Shown piece by piece: positions 55,673 through 63,806 of a stretch of DNA of 64,000 nt. Within the stretch, counting starts at the first letter, position 1; each line of letters begins with the position of its first letter. The translations under genes were made by a program, and so were the position numbers. This stretch comes from Aquimixticola soesokkakensis (GTDB lineage Bacteria > Pseudomonadota > Alphaproteobacteria > Rhodobacterales > Rhodobacteraceae). Under the pieces are notes generated by a model. The model saw only the letters and a list, made by a program, of their open reading frames with translations, did not search any database and had not been told where the DNA came from. The DNA lies in contig NZ_FWFS01000001.1 in assembly GCF_900172375.1 (NCBI RefSeq), positions 553,777 to 617,776 on the forward strand, read 5' to 3'.

Positions 55673-56503
55673 TTATTTCACGGCGCCGAAGGTGAGGCCA
55701 CGCACGAGTTGTTTCTGGCTGAACCAGCCGAGGATCATGATCGGCGCAATGGCCATGGTCGAGGCCGCCGAAAGCTTGGCGTAGAACAGGCCTTCCGGCG
55801 AGGAATACGACGCGATGAAGGCGGTAAGCGGGGCGGCTTTGGCCGCTGTCAGGTTGAGTGTCCAGAAGGCTTCGTTCCACGCAAGGATCACGTTGAGCAG
55901 GAGCGTGGAGGCGATGCCGGGGACGGCCATGGGCGTCAGGACATAGATGATTTCGTTGCGCAGGTTCGCCCCGTCCATCCGTGCTGCCTCAAGGATTTCG
56001 CCAGGGATTTCCTTGAAGTAGGTGTAGAGCATCCAGATGATGATCGGCAGGTTCATAAGCATCAGGACGACGACCAGACCGGAACGCGTATCGAGCAGGC
56101 CGAGGTTGCGAAACAGCAGGTAGATCGGGATCAACACACCCACGGCGGGCATCATTTTCGTGGACAGCATCCACATCAGCACATCTTTGGTGCGCTTGCC
56201 CGGCACAAAGGCCATGGCCCAGGCGGCGGGCACCGCGATCAACAGGCCGAGCAACGTAGAGCCGAGCGAAATGATCACAGAGTTCATGAAGTGGCGTGCG
56301 TAGTTGGAACGCTCCTGCACGGTGGCGTAGTTTTCCAACGTCCAGTCGAAGTTGAACCAGACGGGCGGGTCGGCGATGGCGACGGCTTCGGTTTTGAAAC
56401 TGGTCAGCACCGTCCACAGGATGGGAAAGAAGATGACCAGAGCGATGATCCACGCGAGGGCCGTGACGCCGGCTTTGCGGGTTGCGGTGGTTTTACGGGC
56501 CAT
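55673..56503 (-). CDS. smoG: Polyol ABC transporter permease
   Basis: MalG-type inner-membrane permease with 276 residues and six predicted spans. The EAA loop contacting the ATPase reads EAARMDGANLRNEIIYVLTP (about residues 173-192). An AAGGAGG site lies eight bases before the ATG and it starts 12 bases after smoF. Assigned to the sorbitol/mannitol group from the operon context. Confidence 0.9.
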   Translation of the reverse strand: MARKTTATRKAGVTALAWIIALVIFFPILWTVLTSFKTEAVAIADPPVWFNFDWTLENYATVQERSNYARHFMNSVIISLGSTLLGLLIAVPAAWAMAFVPGKRTKDVLMWMLSTKMMPAVGVLIPIYLLFRNLGLLDTRSGLVVVLMLMNLPIIIWMLYTYFKEIPGEILEAARMDGANLRNEIIYVLTPMAVPGIASTLLLNVILAWNEAFWTLNLTAAKAAPLTAFIASYSSPEGLFYAKLSAASTMAIAPIMILGWFSQKQLVRGLTFGAVK

Positions 56504-56515
56504 GGATGTGCCTCC

Positions 56516-57388
56516 TTACGCGTCGAGGTTCTTGCCGATCATCCGCATCAGGAAGAAGGCAACGATGTTGGCGAGGATGATGGCGACGACGCCACCGGCG
56601 GCACCCATGCCGACGTCATATTGCAACAGCGACTGGGCATAGATGAGGTAGGTGAGGTTGGTCGAGGCATATCCCGGGCCGCCGTTCGTGGTCACAAGGA
56701 TTTCGGCAAAGACCGACAGCAAAAAGATGGTTTCGATCAGGATCACAACGGTGGCCGCGCGGCTGAGGTGGGGCACCACGATATAGAAAAAGCGCGACAG
56801 ATAGCCCGCACCGTCCATTTCGGCGGCTTCGATCTGTTCGCTGTCCAGCGACTGCATCGCCGTGAGCAGGATCAGCGTGGCAAAGGGAAGCCATGCCCAG
56901 CTTACGATGACGATGATCGACATCAGCGGCGCTTGGGACAGAAAATCAAAGGGCTGCAGGCCGAGTGCCTTGAACAGATGGGCAAACAGACCGTTCACGG
57001 GGTTCATGAACATGTTCTTCCAGACCAGCGCCGAGACGGTCGGCATGACAAAGAACGGCGCAATGGTCAGGATGCGCACCACGCCCTGGCCCCAGAAATC
57101 CTGATCCAGCAGCAGGGCCAGAAGCACGCCGCCGACAACCGTGATCACCAGAACGCCGACCACGAGGAACAGCGTGTTGAACAGCGCGGCGGTAAAGGCG
57201 GGATCGGTCAAAAAGTAGTAGTAGTTATCCCAGCCGGCGAAGGTTTCCATCCCCGGCATCAACAGGTTGTAGCGTTGGAAGGAAAACCACAGGGTCATGC
57301 CCAGCGGGATCACCATCCAGGCCATCAACAGCAAGACAGAGGGGGCGATCATGAACCGCGCGGCGGATTTTGAATGTTCGGTCGCCAT
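56516..57388 (-). CDS. smoF: Polyol ABC transporter permease
   Basis: MalF-type permease, 290 residues, with six spans and an EAA motif EAAEMDGAGYLSRFFYIVVP (about 191-210). The AAGGAG site precedes MATEHSKSAA. It is separated from the binding-protein gene by a 246-base region with two strong hairpins, the usual arrangement for making more binding protein than permease. Confidence 0.9.
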   Translation of the reverse strand: MATEHSKSAARFMIAPSVLLLMAWMVIPLGMTLWFSFQRYNLLMPGMETFAGWDNYYYFLTDPAFTAALFNTLFLVVGVLVITVVGGVLLALLLDQDFWGQGVVRILTIAPFFVMPTVSALVWKNMFMNPVNGLFAHLFKALGLQPFDFLSQAPLMSIIVIVSWAWLPFATLILLTAMQSLDSEQIEAAEMDGAGYLSRFFYIVVPHLSRAATVVILIETIFLLSVFAEILVTTNGGPGYASTNLTYLIYAQSLLQYDVGMGAAGGVVAIILANIVAFFLMRMIGKNLDA

Positions 57389-57548
57389 CGTGGACGGCTC
57401 CTTTCGGGCGTAGTCGGGTCAGGTCAATCGGGGGCGAGGGTCAGTCTCGGTTGGCAGGGGGCTGGGGCGTTGAACACACCGCAGGCCGCTGCCGGACAAG
57501 ATGCATAGAGGGCGCGCAAGAGAGCACACAGGCAGAGGGGGAGAAGAA

Positions 57549-57615
57549 CACCGTCCGGACTGGTCATTTTCCGGACGGTGCAGGTGCGGCAGGGGCGGGG
57601 AAGCACCCCTGCCGC
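57549..57615 (-). promoter_or_regulatory. Two strong hairpins between smoE and smoF
   Basis: Reading the smoE transcript, the first stem is GCGGCAGGGG/CCCCTGCCGC (57606-57615 with 57586-57595), the second CACCGTCCGG/CCGGACGGTG (57571-57580 with 57549-57558). Each has ten perfect base pairs. They can block 3' decay of the binding-protein mRNA or partly terminate transcription. Confidence 0.75.
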
Positions 57616-57634
57616 GGAGGGTCCGAAAACGGGC

Positions 57635-58945
57635 TTACTTGATGTAGCCGGCTTTCTTCATCTCACGCTCGGTGAGCGACTGGGCCGCAGCAAGCGCGTC
57701 TTCTGCGGACATCTGGCCTGCGAGGGCCGCCGAGAACTGCTGGCCGACGGCAGTGCCGAGGCCCTGGAACTCGGGGATCGCCACGAACTGGACGCCGGTG
57801 TAGGGCACGGGGTCCACGGTCGGGTTGGTCGGGTCAGCCGAGTTGATCGACTGGAGCGTCATCATCGCAAAGGGGACCTCGATATACTCGGGGGTCTCAT
57901 AGAGCGACTGACGGGTGCCCGGGGGAACGTTGGCCCAACCGTCTTTGGCCGCAACCAGTTCGGTGTAATGCTTGGAGGTGGCCCAAGCGACGAACTCTTT
58001 GGCGGCATCGGCTTTTTCGGTGCCCGCAGGGATGGCGAGGTTCCAAGCCCACAGCCAGTTGCCGCGCTTGCCAAGGCCGTTATCGGGCGCAAGGGCAAAG
58101 CCCACGTTGTCAGCGACCTGGCTGTCGTTGGGGTTGGTCACGAAAGAGGCTGCAACGGTTGCGTCGATCCACATGCCGCATTTGCCGGTCTGGAACAGCG
58201 ACAGGTTTTCGTTGAACCCGTTGCCCGAGGCACCGGGAGGGCCGTAGTTGTTCATCAGGTCGAGGTAATCGGTCAGCGTTGCTTTCCATGCCTCGCCGTC
58301 AAACTGCGGGTTCCACTCTTCGTCGAACCAGCGGGCGCCGTAGGAGTTGGACATGGCGGTGAGGAAGGCCATGTTTTCGCCCCAGCCGGCTTTGCCGCGC
58401 AGGCAGATCCCGTAGACCTCGCCCTCTTTGTCGGTCATTGCGGCCGCAGCTTCCTTGATGAAATCCCAGGTGGGGGCGTCGGGCATTTCAAGACCGGCTT
58501 TTTCCATCAGGTCTGTGCGATACATGACCATGGAGCTTTCGGCATAGAAGGGCGCGGCATAGAGTTTGCCGTCATGGGTCAGGCCAGACCGGATCGCGGG
58601 CAGGATGTCATCGACATCATAGTCTTCGCCCATGTCTTCAAGCGGGACCAGCCAGCCCTGTGCGGCCCAGATCGGAGCCTCGTAGGTGCCGATGGTCATC
58701 ACGTCATACTGACCGCCTTTGGTGGCGATGTCGGTGGTGACGCGCTGGCGCAGCACGTTTTCTTCCAGCGTCACCCATTCGAGCTCGATGTCGGGGTGCT
58801 GGGCGGTAAAGTCCTCGGTCAGGCCCTGCATGCGGATCATGTCACCGTTGTTCACGGTGGCGATGGTCAGCGTTTCGGCAGATGCGGCGGTTGCGAGTGC
58901 GGCAACTGCGGTGGCGCCCAACAGGGCGCGGGTCATGCTTTTCAT
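57635..58945 (-). CDS. smoE: Polyol-binding periplasmic protein of ABC transporter
   Basis: Extracellular solute-binding protein family 1, 436 residues, with Sec signal MKSMTRALLGATAVAALATAASA (cleavage about residue 23). Mature lobe starts ETLTIATVNNGDMIRMQGL, followed by family 1 features such as YAAPFYAESSMVMYRTDLME and KCGMWIDATVAASF. GGAGG precedes the ATG. As in Rhodobacter smoE it heads the transporter operon and probably binds sorbitol, mannitol or related polyols. It is the first gene downstream of the operator pair. Confidence 0.92.
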   Translation of the reverse strand: MKSMTRALLGATAVAALATAASAETLTIATVNNGDMIRMQGLTEDFTAQHPDIELEWVTLEENVLRQRVTTDIATKGGQYDVMTIGTYEAPIWAAQGWLVPLEDMGEDYDVDDILPAIRSGLTHDGKLYAAPFYAESSMVMYRTDLMEKAGLEMPDAPTWDFIKEAAAAMTDKEGEVYGICLRGKAGWGENMAFLTAMSNSYGARWFDEEWNPQFDGEAWKATLTDYLDLMNNYGPPGASGNGFNENLSLFQTGKCGMWIDATVAASFVTNPNDSQVADNVGFALAPDNGLGKRGNWLWAWNLAIPAGTEKADAAKEFVAWATSKHYTELVAAKDGWANVPPGTRQSLYETPEYIEVPFAMMTLQSINSADPTNPTVDPVPYTGVQFVAIPEFQGLGTAVGQQFSAALAGQMSAEDALAAAQSLTEREMKKAGYIK

Positions 58946-59000
58946 GGTATCCTCCCAAAAAGATCGAGCCGGTGGTGCGCTTGCCGCCCCTCCTCAGGTT

Positions 59001-59035
59001 TGGGCAATTGCTACCAGCTTGAGCAAATACTCACA
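59001..59035 (-). promoter_or_regulatory. Paired 16-bp operators for the SorC-type regulator
   Basis: TGGGCAATTGCTACCA (59001-59016) and TGAGCAAATACTCACA (59020-59035) agree at 11 of 16 positions and each is a partial palindrome, TGRGCAAWTRCT in common. Their 19-base start spacing, roughly two helical turns, would place both on one DNA face. The second covers the -10 of the smoE promoter, so binding should block initiation. Confidence 0.6.
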
Positions 59036-59056
59036 TCCCCGCATGGCTCTTGTCAA
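59028..59056 (-). promoter_or_regulatory. smoE operon promoter
   Basis: On the minus strand a consensus -35 TTGACA (59056-59051) and a TGAGTA -10 (59033-59028) are 17 bases apart; transcription would start near 59021. The weak -10 overlaps the operator half-site, as in many repressed or activated promoters. Confidence 0.65.
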
Positions 59057-59123
59057 CAAGATTTCGCTCCGGCGTCGTCAAGACGCAGGTGCTATGGAGC
59101 TAACCAACAGATTAATAAATGAT

Positions 59124-60059
59124 TTACGCGAGCAATGTGGCGGCGGTTTCTTCGTCGGTGATCAGGCCGTTGATCAGGCCGCCAAGGATTGCCGCGTGAA
59201 TGCCGCGCGCTTTGCTCAGGCCTTTTGCCGCGCCCAGCACCAAAGTGGAATCGGTGGCCTGTGGCAGGGTCGAGGCGACCCGCGCGTTGCTCAGGTCCTG
59301 GATCAGCGCGCCGCTGGCATCAAAGGTCCAGCCCAGAATTTCGCCCACGGCGCCCGCCTCGACCAGGCGCTCGGCCTCATCGGCCCCGATAAACCCGTCG
59401 CGCACCAGCGGCGCGCCGGGGGCCATTTCCCCAACCCCGACAAAGGCAACATCGGCCCGCAAGCCCAGGGCGCGCGTGTTGGCGATGGTTTTTTGCGCCA
59501 GCAACAGGTCGCGCTCGGCGCTGGAGGCGGCAACGACAGGCATGGGCATGGGGTAGGTCTTCGCGGTAACTTTTTCCGAGATTGAAAACAGCACGTTGTA
59601 AAAAGCGGTCGAGCCATCGGGCGCGATATTGCCCGTAAGCGACACGATCCGGTGCTGGGCGCAGTCGATCGCGGGCAAATGCGCAATCGCGGCCCGCAGG
59701 GTGCGCCCCGTCCCGAGGGCGATGATGGCAGCGGTGTCGCGGGTCAGCCAGGTTTCGATCATATTTCCGGTGGCTTCGGCAACGCCTGCGGAACTGGAGG
59801 TATCGGGCAGGGTCGGCACGACTTCGCACACCCGTAGCCCGAACTGGTCCTTGAGGTCTTCGGCCAGGCCCAGACAGCGCGCAATCGGATGGTCAATGCG
59901 TACCTTGACGAGGCCCGCCTGCACCGCCTGACTGACGAGGCGCTGCGCGGTCTGGCGCGACACGCCCAGAATGGTCGCGATTTCTTCTTGGGTTTTGCCA
60001 CCGATATGGGCAAGCCAAGCGGCCCGCGCCGCGTCATCCAGACGTTTGGAACTTTCCAT
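59124..60059 (-). CDS. SorC-family transcriptional regulator of the polyol operon
   Basis: A 311-residue DNA-binding protein. The N-terminal helix-turn-helix reads KTQEEIATILGVSRQTAQRL (about residues 22-41). A SorC/DeoR-C-type sugar-phosphate-binding domain follows (IIALGTGRTLRAAI near 114, IVSLTGNIAPDGS, VAFVGVGEMAPGAPLV, VGEILGWTFDASG, VLGAAKGLSKARGI). GGGAGG before MESSKRLDD. It lies upstream of smoE in the same orientation, so it can repress the smoE promoter until an intracellular polyol-derived effector binds. Confidence 0.9.
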   Translation of the reverse strand: MESSKRLDDAARAAWLAHIGGKTQEEIATILGVSRQTAQRLVSQAVQAGLVKVRIDHPIARCLGLAEDLKDQFGLRVCEVVPTLPDTSSSAGVAEATGNMIETWLTRDTAAIIALGTGRTLRAAIAHLPAIDCAQHRIVSLTGNIAPDGSTAFYNVLFSISEKVTAKTYPMPMPVVAASSAERDLLLAQKTIANTRALGLRADVAFVGVGEMAPGAPLVRDGFIGADEAERLVEAGAVGEILGWTFDASGALIQDLSNARVASTLPQATDSTLVLGAAKGLSKARGIHAAILGGLINGLITDEETAATLLA

Positions 60060-60303
60060 CGGTGTGCCTCCCTGACTGTCTTTCCCTGTTGTGCCGTGGA
60101 ACCGGGGAGATTTCCAGCGAGGATGGCGCAATTTTATGCCAAAGCCGGACGGCCAGCCCCGCGCAGGCGCCCTGAAAGGCCTTCTGACACGCGCGTGTAA
60201 CGTAGGGTCACGGCGCGCGTGCGGGGCGGGGTGGGGGCGACAGGGGAGGGCGCGCATGCCCCTCTGGTTTCAGTGAATTTTTTGCAAAATACCGGCTATT
60301 TTC

Positions 60304-60331
60304 TTGACGCGAAGCGGGAACGGCATACCTT
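60304..60331 (+). promoter_or_regulatory. Candidate promoter of the quaternary-amine importer operon
   Basis: TTGACG (60304-60309) and TACCTT (60326-60331) are 16 bases apart. The -35 is good, the -10 poor, so an activator may be required. It implies a leader of more than 330 bases. Confidence 0.4.
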
Positions 60332-60496
60332 CACCGCCGTGCTTTATTCGAGTTCTGCGTTGTATTTCGCATCCCAGTGTGTTCTTTTTTGCACATGCTC
60401 CGACGGGTGGCTGCAAAGTTGCCCTGTGCGTTCTCTCGCACCACATGCGACCCAGAGTTCTGATTTGGCCGGTTCGGTCAAGGCGTGATCTGACGG

Positions 60497-60549
60497 GTGC
60501 CCGACGCGGATCCTGCGGGATCTTAAAGACCGTCGCGCAGCGCCGGCAC
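60497..60549 (+). ncRNA. Possible structured leader RNA
   Basis: Nested complementary pairs GTGCC/GGCAC (60497-60501 with 60545-60549), GACG/CGTC (60503-60506 with 60531-60534) and GATCC/GGATC (60509-60513 with 60518-60522) could fold into a branched leader upstream of the importer genes. I cannot match it to any known riboswitch class; the pairs may be fortuitous in a GC-rich leader. Confidence 0.3.
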
Positions 60550-60672
60550 GTCCGGGAGAACAGCGGCCCCCTTGGCCGCACGGAGAAATCGCCCATTCGG
60601 GTGGTGACCGACAGCAAGCGTTCCATCCGGAGCGCCCTCAGGATAACCAACGAACGACGGGGGAAATTCCCA

Positions 60673-61683
60673 ATGACGATCCGTAAAATCTGCGCAGTTT
60701 CTGCGCTTGGCCTTATCGCGTCTGCTGGCGCTGCAATGGCGCAAGACAGCTGTGGCGCAGTTTCGATTGCCGAAATGGACTGGGCCTCGGCCGAGCTGAT
60801 GGCCAATGTGGACGCCATCATCCTTGAAGAAGGCTATGGCTGCGACGTGACTTTGGTGCCGGGCGCCACGACAACGACTTTCGCGTCGATGTCCGAAAAG
60901 GGACAGCCCGATGTGGCCCCCGAGCTTTGGATCAACGCGGTGCGCGATCCGCTGATGGCCGCCAAAGAAGAGGGCACGCTTGTCACTCTCAACGAAGGCC
61001 CGATCACCGATCTGGGCGAAGGCTGGTGGGTCACCCCCGCGTTCCACGCTGAATATCCTGAACTGGACACGGTCGAGAAGCTGCTCGAACGCCCTGACCT
61101 CTTCCCCTATGACGAGGACGAAAGCAAAGGCGCGTTCTACGGCTGCCCTGCCGGTTGGGGTTGTCAGCTTGTGAACGCCAACCTGTTCCGTGCGTTCGAC
61201 ATGGAAGAAAAAGGCTGGGTTCTGGTTGATCCGGGTTCGGGCGCTGGTCTTGATGGCTCGCTCGCAAGCGCTGCCGAGCGCGGTGAAAACTGGTTTGGCT
61301 ATTATTGGTCGCCCACGTCCATCATCGGGAAATATGAAATGGTGATGCTGCCCTTCGAGGCGGAATTTGCCGGTCGTGAAAACTGGGACGGCTGCGTTGC
61401 CCTGTCCGAACAGGATTGCGCCGATCCCCAACCCACTGCTTGGACCGTGTCCGAAGTGCAAACCGTGTCCACCGATGATTTCATCGAAAACGCGGGGCCC
61501 GCGGCGCAATACTTTGAAACCCGTGTCTTCCCCGGTGAGGTGATGAACGGCATGCTGGTCTATATGAGCGAAAACCAGGCGACCGGTGAAGACGCCGCCT
61601 TTGAGTTCCTCGCAACGCAAGAAGACATCTGGACGCCCTGGGTGTCCGAAGAGGTCGCTGCGAAAATCAAAGACGCCCTGTAA
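60673..61683 (+). CDS. Quaternary-amine ABC transporter substrate-binding protein (glycine betaine or TMAO type)
   Basis: OpuAC/ProX-type binding protein of 336 residues with a Sec signal (MTIRKICAVSALGLIASAGAAMA split; cleavage about residue 24 before QDSCG). The mature chain has many tryptophans able to form an aromatic cage for a trimethylammonium group (W37, W86, W118/119, W162, W182, W207, W212). Cysteines occur in pairs (CGAV, GYGCDV; GCPAGWGCQL). The sequence and the order binding protein-permease-ATPase also recall the TMAO importer TmoXWV of Ruegeria, so betaine, proline or TMAO remain possible. GGGGGAAA precedes the ATG. Confidence 0.87.
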   Translation: MTIRKICAVSALGLIASAGAAMAQDSCGAVSIAEMDWASAELMANVDAIILEEGYGCDVTLVPGATTTTFASMSEKGQPDVAPELWINAVRDPLMAAKEEGTLVTLNEGPITDLGEGWWVTPAFHAEYPELDTVEKLLERPDLFPYDEDESKGAFYGCPAGWGCQLVNANLFRAFDMEEKGWVLVDPGSGAGLDGSLASAAERGENWFGYYWSPTSIIGKYEMVMLPFEAEFAGRENWDGCVALSEQDCADPQPTAWTVSEVQTVSTDDFIENAGPAAQYFETRVFPGEVMNGMLVYMSENQATGEDAAFEFLATQEDIWTPWVSEEVAAKIKDAL

Positions 61684-61718
61684 GCGTCCACTGACAGGCG
61701 GGCTTTGATCCGCTCAAG

Positions 61719-61743
61719 GGGTTCGCGCAACAAGCGCGGACCC
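61719..61743 (+). promoter_or_regulatory. Hairpin between binding protein and permease genes
   Basis: GGGTTCGCGC (61719-61728) pairs over ten positions, one of them G-U, with GCGCGGACCC (61734-61743) around a five-base loop. Like the smoE-smoF hairpins it probably stabilises the upstream binding-protein mRNA. Confidence 0.6.
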
Positions 61744-61769
61744 TCACTTATATGTAAAGGAAACCATGC

Positions 61770-62657
61770 ATGGAATTTCTGAAGGAATTTCCCTCACTCG
61801 GCCGGAGCCAGCTTAGCGCGTTCCGACAATTCGTAGACGGCCATTTTCGCGATTTTACCCGCGCTTACGGCGAGGGGATCGAGGCCTTCTTTAATCCGCT
61901 TCTCAAATTCCTCGTTTGGTTTGAAAAACTGCTCCAAGCCACGCCCTGGCCGATCATCATCCTTGTGATTGCCGCCCTCGCATGGGCTGGCTCGCGGTCG
62001 TGGAAAATCACGACAGGGGCGATCCTTGCGTTTCTGGCGATCGGCGTCATGGGCATGTGGGAGGACACGATGTCCACGCTTGCCATTATTTCCGTGGCGA
62101 CGTTCCTCTGTATCGCGATCGGCATTCCCATCGGCATTCTGATGGCGCGCTATAACCGCGCCCAAAGCCTGATCACGCCGGTTCTGGATGTGATGCAGAC
62201 CATTCCGAGCTTCGTCTATCTGATCCCTGTGGTCATGTTGCTGGGCATCGGCAAGGTGCCGGGCCTTCTGGCGGTATGTATCTACGCGCTGCCGCCCATC
62301 GTGCGCCTGACCAACCTTGGCATCCGGCTTGTGGACCGCGAAGTGATGGAGGCCGCAACGGCGTTCGGGGCCTCCAATCGTGAAAAGCTGTTCGGGGTGC
62401 AGATCCCGCTGGCGCTGCCCAATATTTTCGCCGGTGTGAACCAGACCATCATGATGGCGCTGTCGATGGTGGTGATTGCCTCGATGATCGGCGTGCAAGG
62501 CCTTGGTGTGCCCGTGCTGCGTGCCATTTCCAACCAATATCTTGCGCTGGGCTTGATGAACGGTCTGGCCATTGTGGCGCTGGCGATCATTTTTGACCGA
62601 GTCAGCCAGACCTACGGCAAACGCCTGCAATCCTATCGGGAGAATGGACATGGTTGA
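61770..62657 (+). CDS. Quaternary-amine ABC transporter permease
   Basis: ProW/OpuAB-type inner-membrane permease, 295 residues. A ~60-residue N-terminal stretch with one membrane-proximal amphipathic part precedes about six to seven spans. The EAA-type loop is EVMEAATAFGASNREKLFGV (about 192-211) with QIPLALPNIFAGVNQ after it. The 3' end overlaps the ATPase gene by eight bases. AAAGGA lies before the ATG. Confidence 0.92.
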   Translation: MEFLKEFPSLGRSQLSAFRQFVDGHFRDFTRAYGEGIEAFFNPLLKFLVWFEKLLQATPWPIIILVIAALAWAGSRSWKITTGAILAFLAIGVMGMWEDTMSTLAIISVATFLCIAIGIPIGILMARYNRAQSLITPVLDVMQTIPSFVYLIPVVMLLGIGKVPGLLAVCIYALPPIVRLTNLGIRLVDREVMEAATAFGASNREKLFGVQIPLALPNIFAGVNQTIMMALSMVVIASMIGVQGLGVPVLRAISNQYLALGLMNGLAIVALAIIFDRVSQTYGKRLQSYRENGHG

Positions 62658-63747
62658 TCAAGTGACACCGCCCCCCTCGCTGCGCGACGACGAGGAGGAC
62701 CAGCCTCCCAAAGTGCAGATCAAGAACCTGTACAAGATTTTCGGCGACACCCCTGAAAAGGTGTTGGCCGACGCAAAGGCAGGCATGACCAAGGCGGAGC
62801 TTTTGGAAAAGGACAATCACGTCCTTGGCCTGCGCAACATCAACCTCGATATTCCCGCCCACAAGATTCAGGTGATCATGGGCCTGTCGGGCTCGGGGAA
62901 ATCGACGCTGATCCGCCACCTCAACCGCCTCATTGATCCCACCGACGGGGAGATCCTTGTGGACGGTGTCGATGTGATGACCATGGACGACAAGGAATTG
63001 CGCGATCTGCGGCGGTTCAAGATGTCGATGGTGTTTCAAAAGTTCGGCCTGCTGCCGCACCGCACCGTTCTGGAAAACGCTCTTTACGGGGTCGAGATCC
63101 AAGGGGTGGACAAGGCCGAAGGCGAAGCGCGTGCGCGCAAGTGGCTGGAACGTGTCGGGCTTGGTGGCTTTGAGGACTACTATCCGGGACAACTGTCGGG
63201 CGGCATGCAGCAACGTGTGGGGCTGGCGCGCGCGCTGGCGACCGATGCGGATATCCTGTTGATGGACGAAGCCTTCTCGGCGCTTGATCCGCTGATCCGC
63301 ACGGATATGCAGTCGATCCTGCTCGAACTTCAGGACGAGTTGCACAAGACGATTATCTTCATCACCCATGATCTCGATGAGGCGCTCAACATTGGCGACA
63401 ATATCGCGATCCTGCGTGACGGGGAAATCATCCAGTCCGGCGACCCGCAAAACATCATCATGTCTCCGGCGGATGACTACATCACCGACTTTATCAAGGA
63501 GGTGAACCGCGCCAAGGTGATCCGCATCCGCTCGATCATGCAGCGCGATGTGACGGACGGGCAGGGCGCGCCGCTGACGACCCGCACCTCTATCGAGGAA
63601 TCCTTGCCGGCGCTGCACAAGAGCCCCAACGGGCGGTGCAACGTGGTGAACCCCAAGGGGGTCACGGTGGGCTCTGTCAGTCTTGACGATGCGATTGCCG
63701 CCCTTGCGCCGCGTTTGAGCGAGGGGGACGACGTGCGCTACGCCTGA
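62650..63747 (+). CDS. Quaternary-amine ABC transporter ATP-binding protein
   Basis: ProV/OpuAA-type ATPase of 365 residues. Walker A GLSGSGKSTLIRHLNRL near residue 78, Q-loop MVFQKFGLLPHRTV, signature LSGGMQQRVGLARALAT, Walker B ILLMDEAFSALDP and H-loop FITHDLDEAL. The early insertion ADAKAGMTKAELLEKDNHVLG (about 39-59) is typical of this subfamily. The tail resembles a shortened CBS region (SIEESLPALHKS). GGGAG seven bases upstream favours MVDQVTPPP over the ATG six bases earlier. Confidence 0.94.
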   Translation: MVDQVTPPPSLRDDEEDQPPKVQIKNLYKIFGDTPEKVLADAKAGMTKAELLEKDNHVLGLRNINLDIPAHKIQVIMGLSGSGKSTLIRHLNRLIDPTDGEILVDGVDVMTMDDKELRDLRRFKMSMVFQKFGLLPHRTVLENALYGVEIQGVDKAEGEARARKWLERVGLGGFEDYYPGQLSGGMQQRVGLARALATDADILLMDEAFSALDPLIRTDMQSILLELQDELHKTIIFITHDLDEALNIGDNIAILRDGEIIQSGDPQNIIMSPADDYITDFIKEVNRAKVIRIRSIMQRDVTDGQGAPLTTRTSIEESLPALHKSPNGRCNVVNPKGVTVGSVSLDDAIAALAPRLSEGDDVRYA

Positions 63748-63777
63748 GGCTGGGTGGCGAGTCCGACAGATTTCGAC

Positions 63778-63806
63778 AAAAGGGCGGCCCGGCGGGTCGC
63801 CCTTTT
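63778..63806 (+). terminator. Terminator after the importer operon
   Basis: AAAAGGGCG (63778-63786) pairs with CGCCCTTTT (63798-63806), with further pairing in the GC-rich loop. It starts 31 bases after the ATPase stop codon. Confidence 0.8.

Larger units (their letters stand above)
60060..60672. other. 613-base intergenic region between regulator and betaine/TMAO importer
   Basis: The left part (60060-60300) should hold the regulator's promoter, though I see no clear pair there. The right part holds a sigma-70-like promoter at 60304 and a leader of about 340 bases before the importer start. No frame through it has family resemblance. A nested stem structure at 60497-60549 is described separately. 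Confidence 0.6.
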
